64,000 nt of DNA. It comes from CAWICD01 sp052267165 (GTDB lineage: Bacteria; Vulcanimicrobiota; Vulcanimicrobiia; Vulcanimicrobiales; Vulcanimicrobiaceae). This document shows positions 27,831 to 35,122 of the stretch, piece after piece. How positions within the stretch are numbered: the first letter of the stretch is position 1; every line of letters begins with the position of its first letter. Below the pieces are notes generated by a model, which searched no databases, had not been told where the DNA came from, and was given only the letters and a program-made list of their open reading frames with translations. The translations under genes were made by a program, and so were the position numbers. The DNA lies in contig JBKQHO010000020.1 in NCBI GenBank assembly GCA_052267165.1, forward strand, positions 27,294 through 91,293, written 5' to 3'.

Positions 27831-29240
27831 CTAGCGTGTTGTGAATATCTCGACCCGCCGGTTCTTTTCCCGGCCCGCTTCGGTCGTGTTGTCGCGTATC
27901 GGGAGTTGCTGGCCGAAACCCATCGTTTCTTTGACACGTATTCCCTGGGCCTCGAGCACGCTCGCCGCGGCTTGTGCACGGCTCTCCGAGAGCGCCAAGT
28001 TGCTCGCCGGATCACCGGTGCTGTCGGCAAAGCCTGCTAAGACGACTTGCTTGTGCGCTTTCGGGCCGGACGAGAGAAGAGCGACGAGACGCCGAACGTC
28101 GACGAGTGCTTTGTTGTCGAGCACGTCGCTGCCGCTGTCGAAATAGAAGTCGAAGCTGGCCTGATCGAACGAGTCGACCAACCGTCGATAGCGGGGCGGA
28201 GCACCGCTCGGGAGACTCTTCGAACTGCTCCGCATGGTTGCGAGGGAGGTGACGGTCCCGACGAAACCGTCTCTGTTCACGATCCTCTGACCGGCATCGG
28301 ATTGAACGAAAGAGACGAATTTCGTAACGAGCGGACCCTTCGGTGAGGCGGCGGTGTAGAGAAATAAGCGACGCGTCAGAGGGTACGTCTCACGCCCCAC
28401 GGTGAGCGCCGTTGGAGCGATCGGCGCCCCGCCGGAAGCGACGCGGAGCGCCTTTGCGTGATTCACGTAAGGGAGGCCGACGAACCCGATCGCGTTCTGA
28501 TCCAGCGAAACGGAGGCCGAGAGCGTTGCACTGTCCTCGTACCTGCGCGCGCCGGCCACGAGAGGAGCTCGATCGAGCACGAGCGACTTGAACGTATCGT
28601 ACGTGCCCGACTTGTCGTTGCGCGAACGGACCGCGATGCGGCCCGAGCCTCCGCCGACCGCCTTCCATTCGGTGATTCTGCCCGTGAAGATGTCCTTCAG
28701 CTGGGAGATGGTCAGCGAACTGAGGGGGTTCGTCGCATTGACGATGACCGCAATGCCGTCCAGTCCGATCACGTGTTCGGAATTGGGCGAAGTCATGTTG
28801 CCAAGCGAACGGAGGCTGCCGGCCTCGGCCGGCTTGATGCGTCGTGAAGCCATGCCGATTTGGCAATCGCCTGCGCGCATTCCCTCGAAAGCCGTGGCGG
28901 AGCCGTGCGCAGCGACATGGATCGTCATTTGGCGCCCGTTCAGGTCGGCTTCAACCGTTTGCTCGTCAACGGCGGAAACGTGGGATATCGGGTTCTGAGC
29001 GTTCATGGAGGAGAGAAATCCCCCAGCGAGGTCGGGCCCCAGCTGCGACCCGATCGTATTGGAGCCGCAGAGAGATAACGCTATTTTCAGCGACGGTTGC
29101 GACGAATTCGCGCCGCTGGTCGGCGACGGTGAAGAAGGAGAGGCATTTGCCAGCCCTCCGCTTGCGAACGGCGAGAAGAGAGCGGCGAAGAACATGAGCC
29201 CCTGCCGGAAGTTCATTGCCATCGACGTTTGTAACTCCAA
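27831..29240 (-). CDS. PstS-like phosphate-binding protein fused to an OmpA domain
   Basis: The 469-residue protein has a signal peptide (residues ~8-33, LMFFAALFSPFASGGLANA), a PstS/SBP-2 domain (residues ~50-320: SLCGSNTIGSQLGPDLAGGF, LTISQLKDIFTGRITEW, KSGTYDTFKSL, FVGLPYV), and a C-terminal OmpA/MotB-like peptidoglycan-binding domain (residues ~345-469: FDFYFDSGSDVLDN, LAGFADSTGDPASNLALSESRAQ, GREKNRRVEIF). The fusion suggests a phosphate- or anion-binding protein tethered to the wall. No pstCAB genes are nearby. ATGs at 29240, 29222 and 29216 are all possible starts. A PHO-box-like repeat lies ~150 bases upstream. Confidence 0.9.
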   Translation of the reverse strand: MELQTSMAMNFRQGLMFFAALFSPFASGGLANASPSSPSPTSGANSSQPSLKIALSLCGSNTIGSQLGPDLAGGFLSSMNAQNPISHVSAVDEQTVEADLNGRQMTIHVAAHGSATAFEGMRAGDCQIGMASRRIKPAEAGSLRSLGNMTSPNSEHVIGLDGIAVIVNATNPLSSLTISQLKDIFTGRITEWKAVGGGSGRIAVRSRNDKSGTYDTFKSLVLDRAPLVAGARRYEDSATLSASVSLDQNAIGFVGLPYVNHAKALRVASGGAPIAPTALTVGRETYPLTRRLFLYTAASPKGPLVTKFVSFVQSDAGQRIVNRDGFVGTVTSLATMRSSSKSLPSGAPPRYRRLVDSFDQASFDFYFDSGSDVLDNKALVDVRRLVALLSSGPKAHKQVVLAGFADSTGDPASNLALSESRAQAAASVLEAQGIRVKETMGFGQQLPIRDNTTEAGREKNRRVEIFTTR

Positions 29241-29693
29241 GAGCTTCCACTTCGCAAGCCGCCAATCGTCACGGCGGCGAGCGCAGTAGATGAATACTGC
29301 CGACTAATCGCGGTCGGCGCTCCTTAGACCTCTGTGCAAGCAGGCTAGCCTCGGCGCGCGCCTCGCCCTTAGATTAATTAAACATTAAGCAGTATAAGCA
29401 AGTGTTAAGGAGCGTCTCGACAAGTCCGAGGGCGCGCTTGCGTTGACGTCGCGCCAAGTCTGCACGCATAGAGGATTCCACGAACGTAACCGCCGTCAGG
29501 GACGACGAATATCAGGCGTTCGCGCATCGTGCGCGCGTGACGGACGAACGAACGCGGACAGGATCGTGGAATCTGGGGTAGGAGCACTCTTCCAGCGAGA
29601 CGAGCACCACCGGCTCGAGCCCGACTCTTCGCGCGCCTATATCCCGCAGAAGCGCAACCAGTCGCTGCCCTCATGCGGTCATAAGAGGCCGAG
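29241..29693. other. Non-coding stretch with an AT-rich island
   Basis: This stretch of 453 bases has no gene I can support. The island 29369-29412 is strongly AT-rich against a GC-rich background and lies upstream of the PstS-OmpA gene on the minus strand. It is the best candidate for that gene's promoter. The rest resembles degenerate coding sequence without a recognisable family. Confidence 0.5.
29392..29408 (-). promoter_or_regulatory. PHO-box-like direct repeat upstream of the PstS-OmpA gene
   Basis: On the minus strand the bases read TTAACA, five bases, then TTATAC, an 11-base direct repeat matching the spacing of PhoP boxes in Gram-positive bacteria (TT[ACT]A[CT]A repeated every 11 bases). 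It lies in the AT-rich island ~150 bases before the start of a phosphate-binding-type gene. Two units only, so the match is suggestive. Confidence 0.3.
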
Positions 29694-30353
29694 ATGGATC
29701 GCGAAAGTCGTCCGATGCTGAAAGAACCGGTGAGCCCGTGGCCACACACGACCGCATTCGTTTTGGCTGCAATCGGAGTTTGCTACCTCGCTACACGTTT
29801 CCACGCGAACCTGAGTGCCCTGGCCGTGATGACCGTCTACGGCTGCGGCTTGCTTCTTGCGTTTGGAGCGAGCGCGGTCTACCACTGGTTGGGCGGGAGA
29901 GGAAAGCGCACCAACGGCGTGCTCCGGCGCATCGATCACGCGGCGATCTATGCGCTCGTTGCAGGCACCTATACGCCCATCCTTTACTTCGGGCTCGACG
30001 GAGCGTGGCGCATCGCCACCCTGTGTGCGGTCTGGTCGCTCGCGGCGCTCGGCATGGCGCAGGCGATCTGGTTCGTCGGTGCGCCTCGGGCCGTCTCAGC
30101 CACCTTCTACGTTGCGCTGGGTTGGGCAGCGGTTATTCCATTTGCGGAATTGGCAGCGAGGCTTTCCCACCTTGCGATCGGCCTCATCATCCTTGGCGGC
30201 GTTCTCTATTCGCTCGGCGCAATCGTCTACGTGAGCCGCTCCTTTAATTTTGCCCCGGGACGTTTCGGCTTTCATGAGATCTTTCATCTCTTCGTTGTAG
30301 CGGGTGCGGCAGCGCACTTCGCAGCAATCGCATTCACGCTGGTCCCGGCATAG
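29694..30353 (+). CDS. Hemolysin III / PAQR-family membrane protein
   Basis: The 219-residue seven-span protein has the family's conserved residues: SAVYHWL (first motif His), RRIDHAAIYALVAGTYTP, and HEIFHLFVVAGAAAHF with the two metal-binding histidines near the C-terminus. Bacterial members (YqfA/TrhA) have been linked to membrane energetics and lipid homeostasis; the hemolysin name is historical. All three zinc-site His positions are present. Start at ATG 29694 with GAGGCCGAG just before it. Confidence 0.9.
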   Translation: MDRESRPMLKEPVSPWPHTTAFVLAAIGVCYLATRFHANLSALAVMTVYGCGLLLAFGASAVYHWLGGRGKRTNGVLRRIDHAAIYALVAGTYTPILYFGLDGAWRIATLCAVWSLAALGMAQAIWFVGAPRAVSATFYVALGWAAVIPFAELAARLSHLAIGLIILGGVLYSLGAIVYVSRSFNFAPGRFGFHEIFHLFVVAGAAAHFAAIAFTLVPA

Positions 30354-30386
30354 CTGTTCGCGTGGCGAAGCGTCGCCGCTGTCTCG

Positions 30387-30560
30387 TCAGTGCAATGCGC
30401 GGCGTAACCCGAGGGCAATAGCCAGAATCCAGCGACTGTTCCCCTGTCGGAGGATCTCCTTGCGTACGAGGTAACCGTCGGGATGCTCGTCATAGACATG
30501 GAAGCCGGCGCGCAGCGCTTCGTCGAGGTTCGGGAAGGTCATCGAGGGTTTGACCGCCAT
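30387..30560 (-). CDS. GYLVR-family microprotein, 57 residues (member C)
   Basis: This short open frame runs from an ATG at 30560 (second ATG at 30542) to a TGA at 30387. The core MTFPNLDEALRAGFHVYDE, then HPDGYLVRKEILRQG, aligns ungapped with members A (24920) and B (30627) through the G-F/Y-x8-G-Y/T-L-x-R motif. It ends in a hydrophobic stretch WILAIALGLRRALH. The three have the same internal spacing but otherwise differ at most positions, which argues for selected coding rather than chance. It follows member B by 66 bases on the same strand. Function unknown. Confidence 0.65.
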   Translation of the reverse strand: MAVKPSMTFPNLDEALRAGFHVYDEHPDGYLVRKEILRQGNSRWILAIALGLRRALH

Positions 30561-30626
30561 TCACGCAAGCTCGTGCGCAAGGGTTTGTGCGTCTCTAGCA
30601 GAGTGCTGTCGTGGGCAGGCGACGGT

Positions 30627-30797
30627 TCACCGGTAAACGTTCCGAAGATGTGGATGCAGTACGACTGCATATTCCCAGCCCTGTGCGACCCGTTTGCGAA
30701 GCAGGGTCCCGTCGGCGTTATCGTCAACGCGCTCGAACCCCAAGGCCGCTGCATGCTCGAGCGACGGATAGAGCGGCAAGCCGTATGGGGCGATCAT
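30627..30797 (-). CDS. GYLVR-family microprotein, 56 residues (member B)
   Basis: From an ATG at 30797 (CCGGAG seven bases upstream) to a TGA at 30627. Core YPSLEHAAALGFERVDDNAD, then GTLLRKRVAQGWEYAVVLHP, with the same spacing as the other members: [FY]-x-[SN]-L, A, G-[FY], eight residues, G-x-L-x-R, then a Gly and a hydrophobic strand. It is the first of a tandem pair with member C. An AGTGTA on the plus strand at 30876-30881 (TACACT on the coding strand) is a possible -10 box. Confidence 0.65.
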   Translation of the reverse strand: MIAPYGLPLYPSLEHAAALGFERVDDNADGTLLRKRVAQGWEYAVVLHPHLRNVYR

Positions 30798-31429
30798 GGG
30801 TCATCTCCGGTGGTCCCCTGTCGTCCGGCATGGCAGGCGGCGGACGCCGCAGGAAGTTTGGTCCTCACGCTTCTCAGTGTAGCGTACGCAGCGAAATCGG
30901 CATATCGTGGAAACTCGGGAACTCTCGAGGAGACTGCCGGGTAAGGTTCTTCCCGCGCCGCGCTCTCACGTCTCTTGGGAGCGCGAAGGCGCCTGGACGC
31001 GCTCGCATGCCGCAGGCGTCGAAACGATGCTGGGTGCTCTCCGCGGCGGGATTGCCGCCACGTTCGTCGTGCCCTTGCATACCCAAGCCGTCGTCGCAGC
31101 GAACGCCAAGCGCTTCGCCGCGCAGCTGCGCAAGAGCGGTCACACAAGCCCTTGCGTTCTTTGACGGGCGCTCAGACGCCAAGCCCTTGGCCGCCTGCGC
31201 TTTTCGATGAGGCCGATCGCGCCTTGCGTTCGTTCGAAAGCCTCGGCGTCGAACCCGCCAACACCATCGCCGCCAAGCGGCCCAACCTCGCTGAAGTTTG
31301 GCCCCGACAAGGATCGAACGCGGCGAGCGACGGACGAACGGCGGCCTTCGAGGTGCGTCGTATCGCCCACGACGTCGAAATCATCGCGGGGCCCGGCCGG
31401 GCCGTCCTCGCAGCGAGCTCGTAAACCTG
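30798..31429. other. Gene-poor stretch with coding-like fragments in several frames
   Basis: No intact gene is supported. On the plus strand, pieces that look like protein sequence change frame repeatedly: VETMLGALRGGIAATFVVPL (31020-31080), ALAFFDGRSDAKPLAACAF (31150-31205), then FDEADRALRSFESLGVEPAN (31205-31265). They could be one frameshifted gene; I do not recognise it. Confidence 0.35.
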
Positions 31430-31837
31430 GTGGCAACGCAAGGAGCTCAGCCGCTGTCGACCCTGCTTTCTCAAGCACTGGTCGCGTTCACGATCGAATA
31501 CGACAACGAGTTCGAACGCCGAATGCCGCATCGGACGACCGCTCACGGGGCCAAGGGCGGCGCGCGCCAGGGCCCATGGCTCGTGTCGCTGGTGATGTGG
31601 TTCAACTGCATGCGGTTCGTCGGCGACGAAGGCGTGACGGTCGCGGAGCTTACGAGCCGCGCGCGCACGAAGACGAACTTGAACGGCATGTCGCGCTGGG
31701 GCTACGTGGTCGTTGCGCCGGATCCGGCCGATTCGCGGCAGAAGCCGCCGTCGGCAGCGAACGATCAGCGAGGAACGCTCGTCAGCGCTAGTACGGCGAG
31801 CGCGCCGATCTCGGCTACGACGATCGTGAAGCCGTAG
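31430..31837 (+). pseudogene. Truncated MarR-like winged-helix regulator
   Basis: From a GTG at 31430 the first ~105 residues (STLLSQALVAFTIEYDNEFE, WLVSLVMWFNCMRFVGDEGV, ARTKTNLNGMSRWGYVVVAP) resemble the N-terminal half of a MarR-type winged-helix family found in actinobacteria and relatives, up to the PDPADSR motif. After about 31750 the frame is only antisense to cobS, so the C-terminal half is lost. The break lies at or near the cobS stop at 31765. It is probably not functional. Confidence 0.5.
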
Positions 31838-32505
31838 GCGTCGCCGACGAGCCCGCCACCCAGGCGAGGACGAATCCATCCGACGCAGAGCGCGGCGAGC
31901 ACGATCGTCACCGCCAACGCTGCGGCCCCGCGGATGCCGAAGGGCCATGCGAGCGCAACGACGAGGGCGAGTCCGAGCGCGAGGACGGCAAGCGGCGGCC
32001 GCCGTTCGAAGGCGGGCGTCACCGCGTTCGGACGGCCGTACGGAACGTACAGCGCATGCACGACGGAAGACCAGCGCGCGCCGGCGCCGGCGAACGCTAA
32101 CGCGAACGGATACGTTGCGGGTGCCAGGGACCACAGCGCGGCGAACCAGAGGGCTAGCGCGATCGCGAAGCCGGCGAGGGCGAACGTACCGTGGCGAGGA
32201 TCCTTGAGAATCTCGAGCCGGCGCTCCGCCGGGACGCTCGCAAAAAAAGCGTCGCAGCCGTCGAGGAAGCCGTCGATGTGGATCGCGCCCGTGAGCACTA
32301 CGACCAAAGCGAATGCCGTTGCGACGGCCAGCGCATGGTTCGCGAGCTGTGCGATTCCTTCGGCGGCGAGGCCGGCGAGCGCGCCGACGACGGCACCGAC
32401 GAGCGGCAGCCAACTCAGCGCGGCCGCGTCGGGGGCCTGCATGGCGCCGACCGGTAAGATCGTGAAATACGCGAACGCCGCTTGAAGCGCGCGGAGCTCC
32501 TTCAG
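31765..32505 (-). CDS. cobS: Adenosylcobinamide-GDP ribazoletransferase (cobalamin synthase; probable CTG start)
   Basis: CobS joins adenosylcobinamide-GDP and alpha-ribazole(-phosphate) to form cobalamin(-phosphate) in the membrane. Motifs: AIHIDGFLDGCDAFFAS (metal-binding Asp cluster), LKDPRHGTFALAG, AGAGARWSSV, GLVGDAYGFT. The family's N-terminal segment (LRALQAAFAYFTILPVG) lies upstream of the first ATG (32442); no ATG, GTG or TTG precedes it, but a CTG at 32505 has AAGGAG eight bases upstream and overlaps the cobT stop by four bases (CTGA). That gives 246 residues, the normal length. Several membrane spans are evident. Confidence 0.92.
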   Translation of the reverse strand: MKELRALQAAFAYFTILPVGAMQAPDAAALSWLPLVGAVVGALAGLAAEGIAQLANHALAVATAFALVVVLTGAIHIDGFLDGCDAFFASVPAERRLEILKDPRHGTFALAGFAIALALWFAALWSLAPATYPFALAFAGAGARWSSVVHALYVPYGRPNAVTPAFERRPPLAVLALGLALVVALAWPFGIRGAAALAVTIVLAALCVGWIRPRLGGGLVGDAYGFTIVVAEIGALAVLALTSVPR

Positions 32506-33590
32506 TCCGCCGGCTCCTTGGTCGCGACGCCTGCTTCGGCAAAGGTCCGCATCTCACGCGTCATGCGCGCCGCGGCCTCGATGAGCGGCAGCGCGAGCGC
32601 GGCGCCCGTGCCCTCCCCCAGCGCGAGATCGAGATCGAGCAGCGGCCGCAAGCCGAGGAGCTCGAGCGCGGTGAAATGTCCCGGTTCGCGCGAGCGGTGC
32701 GCCGCGATGCAATAGGCGATCGACTCGGGCGCGATCGCCTGCGCGACGAGCGCCGCAGCCGAGACGATGTAACCGTCGAGAACGACCGGGATGCGGGCAC
32801 GCGCGGCGCTCAGGATGACGCCGGCGAGCCCGACGATCTCGTAGCCGCCGACCTCGCTTGCGATGCTTTCCCATGAGCCTCCCTCGACGCGTGCGAGCGC
32901 GCGCTCGATCACCGCGACTTTGCGCGCGAGGCGCGCATCGTCGATCCCCGTTCCGCGGCCGACGACGGTCGCAACCGGTTTTCCGCTGAAAGCCGCGACG
33001 ATCGCGGCTGCGGGGGTGGTGTTCGCGATTCCCATCTCGCCGAGCGCGAGCACGTCGAACGGATGCCGCGCGCGAACCGTCTCGAAAGCGGTGGCGCCCG
33101 CGGCGAGCACGTCGTCGAGCGCGGCTCGCGCAATAGCCGGCCCGTTCCCAAAATTTGCCGTTCCCGGTCCGCACTTCAGGTCGATCAAGCGCGGGTGTTC
33201 GGCCAGCGGGCTGCGCACGCCGAAGTCGACGACGTAGACCTCGGCGCGCACGGCGCGCGAGAACGCGTTGATCGCCGCGATGCCGGCGAGAAATCCGCCG
33301 ACCATCTGGACGGTGACTTCAGACGGATAGGCGCTGACGCCTTCGTCGGCGACGCCGTGATCGCCGGCGCCAACCAGGATCGCTCGCCGCTCGTACGTCG
33401 GCGAAGGGAGCCCGCCCGCGATCGCCGACAACTGAACGGCGAGCTCTTCGATCCTGCCCAAGCTGTGCAGCGGCTTCGTAAGATTGTCGATGCGTTCGCG
33501 CGTCGCAGCTGCGGCCTGCCGGTCGAGCGGCGCGATCTGCTTGCGCCAGTCGGCCGCAGTGGTGCTTGTGCGAGCAAGGTTCTCCGACAT
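32502..33590 (-). CDS. cobT: Nicotinate-nucleotide--dimethylbenzimidazole phosphoribosyltransferase
   Basis: CobT activates the lower ligand base of cobalamin to alpha-ribazole phosphate. The 362-residue protein starts at the ATG at 33590 (AAAGG seven bases before it). Features: LTKPLHSLGRIEELAVQL near residue 38, VGAGDHGVADEGVSAYP, LGEMGIANTTPAAAI, and the C-terminal LALGEGTGAALALPLI that carries the catalytic Glu. It is followed by cobS with a four-base overlap. No bluB or corrin-ring genes are in the window, so this is salvage or late-stage assembly. A riboswitch-like leader precedes it. Confidence 0.95.
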   Translation of the reverse strand: MSENLARTSTTAADWRKQIAPLDRQAAAATRERIDNLTKPLHSLGRIEELAVQLSAIAGGLPSPTYERRAILVGAGDHGVADEGVSAYPSEVTVQMVGGFLAGIAAINAFSRAVRAEVYVVDFGVRSPLAEHPRLIDLKCGPGTANFGNGPAIARAALDDVLAAGATAFETVRARHPFDVLALGEMGIANTTPAAAIVAAFSGKPVATVVGRGTGIDDARLARKVAVIERALARVEGGSWESIASEVGGYEIVGLAGVILSAARARIPVVLDGYIVSAAALVAQAIAPESIAYCIAAHRSREPGHFTALELLGLRPLLDLDLALGEGTGAALALPLIEAAARMTREMRTFAEAGVATKEPAD

Positions 33591-33594
33591 GTCA

Positions 33595-33700
33595 TGACCT
33601 TTACCAGGTTCGAGCGAAGCAGTGGCCGGCTTGCCGCGCCCGCGAACCCGAGGTCCGTTCGGGTCGTTAACCGGCGTTCCTGGCGCGTGACCCGGTTGTG
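33595..33700 (-). promoter_or_regulatory. Possible cobalamin riboswitch-like leader of cobT-cobS
   Basis: On the minus strand the leader contains, in order, AGGAACGCCGGTTAA (compare the riboswitch core GGGAA-nn-CCGGTG-nAA), GAACGGACCTCG, and GCCACTG (33620-33626 on the plus strand as CAGTGGC), ending just before the cobT ribosome-binding site. Order and position fit a B12 riboswitch that sequesters the start, but the GGTG core is imperfect and the B12-box end is not clear. Evidence is by eye only. Confidence 0.35.
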
Positions 33701-33728
33701 CCAGCCTGATCGGCGAAGCAGTAGCGCT

Positions 33729-34313
33729 ATGACAACCATCGTCTTGGGCCCCGTTCGCTCGGGAAAGAGCGCTCGCGCCGCAGCCTTGGCGCAGGCGACC
33801 GGAAAGGCCGTCATCGTGGCAGCGACGGCAGCCATCGATTTGAGCGATTCCGAGATGCGCGAGCGCGTCGCGCGCCACCGGCGCGATCGCCCGGCGGACT
33901 GGACGGTCGTCGAGACCGCCGGCGCGGAAGGCCCGTCGCTGACGACGCTGCTCCGCGAAGCCGACGGCGGTTCGTGCATTCTCGTCGACGCACTTGGAAC
34001 GTGGATCGCCGCGTTGCTCTTCGAGTGGCGCAAGTGGGCTGAAGAAGACGCGGTAGCGACGCTCGACGCACTCGAGGCTCGCGGAGCCGAGCTCGTTGCC
34101 GCCTTGCATGAGACGCGCGCCACGGTGATCGTCGTCGCCGAAGAGACCGGCTGGGGGGTCGTGCCCGTCTCACCGATCGGACGGCTCTTTCGCGACGCGA
34201 TGGGCCGCCTCGTGCAGCGCATCGCCGCGGACGCCGAGCACGTCGAGCTCGTTGTCGCGGGGTATGCCGTCGATCTGCGCGCGATCGGCGAACGCGTGGG
34301 GATCAGCGCGTAG
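33729..34313 (+). CDS. cobU: Adenosylcobinamide kinase/guanylyltransferase
   Basis: CobU phosphorylates adenosylcobinamide and transfers GMP to it, making the substrate of CobS. The 194-residue protein (ATG at 33729; the frame continues upstream only as cobT antisense) has the P-loop GPVRSGKSARAA, the ERVARHRRDRPADWTVVE segment whose His is the guanylylation site, VDALGTWI, and EETGWGVVPVSPIGRLFRD. It diverges from cobT-cobS with 138 bases between starts. Confidence 0.94.
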   Translation: MTTIVLGPVRSGKSARAAALAQATGKAVIVAATAAIDLSDSEMRERVARHRRDRPADWTVVETAGAEGPSLTTLLREADGGSCILVDALGTWIAALLFEWRKWAEEDAVATLDALEARGAELVAALHETRATVIVVAEETGWGVVPVSPIGRLFRDAMGRLVQRIAADAEHVELVVAGYAVDLRAIGERVGISA

Positions 34314-34454
34314 CTCGTCGGCGGCGGCGTCACGTTGGTCGGATCTGGTCGTTCGTGCCGACGATGCCGCAGCGCTACTTATGGTGCGACCGAATGCCGT
34401 TCCTTTCCGGGAGCGGGCCTGACAGGCAACGTCGCTCGACGCGCCCGTCTCGAA

Positions 34455-34985
34455 TCACGCCGAGCCAGCGCCGACGTTGCTGCGAAACTCGGTCTGCGGG
34501 ACGGTTCCCGCTGCGAGCGTTTGATAGACGACGCAGTAGCGCTCGGTCAACTTGCGAAGCGTCGCGATTTGCTCGGCCGTTGCATCCGTATCGAGATCGA
34601 ACGAAAGCCGTATCGCCTTGAACCCGACGGGCGCGTCGCGCTCGACCCCGAGCGTGCCGCGAAAGTCGAGGTCGCCCTCGGCCCGCACGACGCCTCCCCG
34701 GACGACGATGCCCGTCGACGTGGCGACCGCGCGCAGCGTGACGCCGGCGCATGCGACGAGCGCTTGCAGCAGCATGTCGCCGGAACAGGCGAGCGTACCG
34801 TCCCCGCCGGTAGCGGGGTGGAGGCCGGCCTCCACGAGAGCGCGGCCGATTTCGACGCTGCAGCTCAGCGCGGCGGGATCGTCGATGCGGCCCTGCGCGT
34901 TGAGGGTGATGAAGGCCGCCTCGGCGTTGGTACGGTAGCGCTCCTTGAGTGGCGCTTGGACGGCGCGCAGTTCCTCGGCGTTCAT
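34455..34985 (-). CDS. OsmC/Ohr family protein
   Basis: The 176-residue protein belongs to the OsmC-like peroxidase superfamily. Two cysteines sit in the expected contexts: ALVACAGVTLRAVA (peroxidatic, near residue 80) and TERYCVVYQTL (near residue 150). Family members reduce organic hydroperoxides with help from lipoyl proteins. The conserved Arg/Glu partners are not obvious by eye, so substrate is open. ATG at 34985; it diverges from the transglutaminase operon with ~137 bases between. Confidence 0.85.
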   Translation of the reverse strand: MNAEELRAVQAPLKERYRTNAEAAFITLNAQGRIDDPAALSCSVEIGRALVEAGLHPATGGDGTLACSGDMLLQALVACAGVTLRAVATSTGIVVRGGVVRAEGDLDFRGTLGVERDAPVGFKAIRLSFDLDTDATAEQIATLRKLTERYCVVYQTLAAGTVPQTEFRSNVGAGSA

Positions 34986-35122
34986 GGCGGCTGACGTTTA
35001 GCGGCGCCCGAGCGTTCTCCCGCGCCGGAAAGAGCGAGGAAGGTGCTCCGGGACGATCCAGAGCCGGAGGACGTTCCATTCCTACATAGGCGTTGATGCG
35101 CTCGAGGTCGACTGTAGAGGGT

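Noticed and set aside
29405..29749. 114-residue open frame on the minus strand before hemolysin III
   Set aside because: Arg/Ser-rich, overlaps the hemolysin III start and the AT-rich promoter island, no homology signal.
31300..31330. tRNA-like 3' end on the minus strand (GTTCGATCC followed by GGGGCCA)
   Set aside because: The T-stem does not pair, and no anticodon or acceptor arm can be folded from the neighbouring bases.
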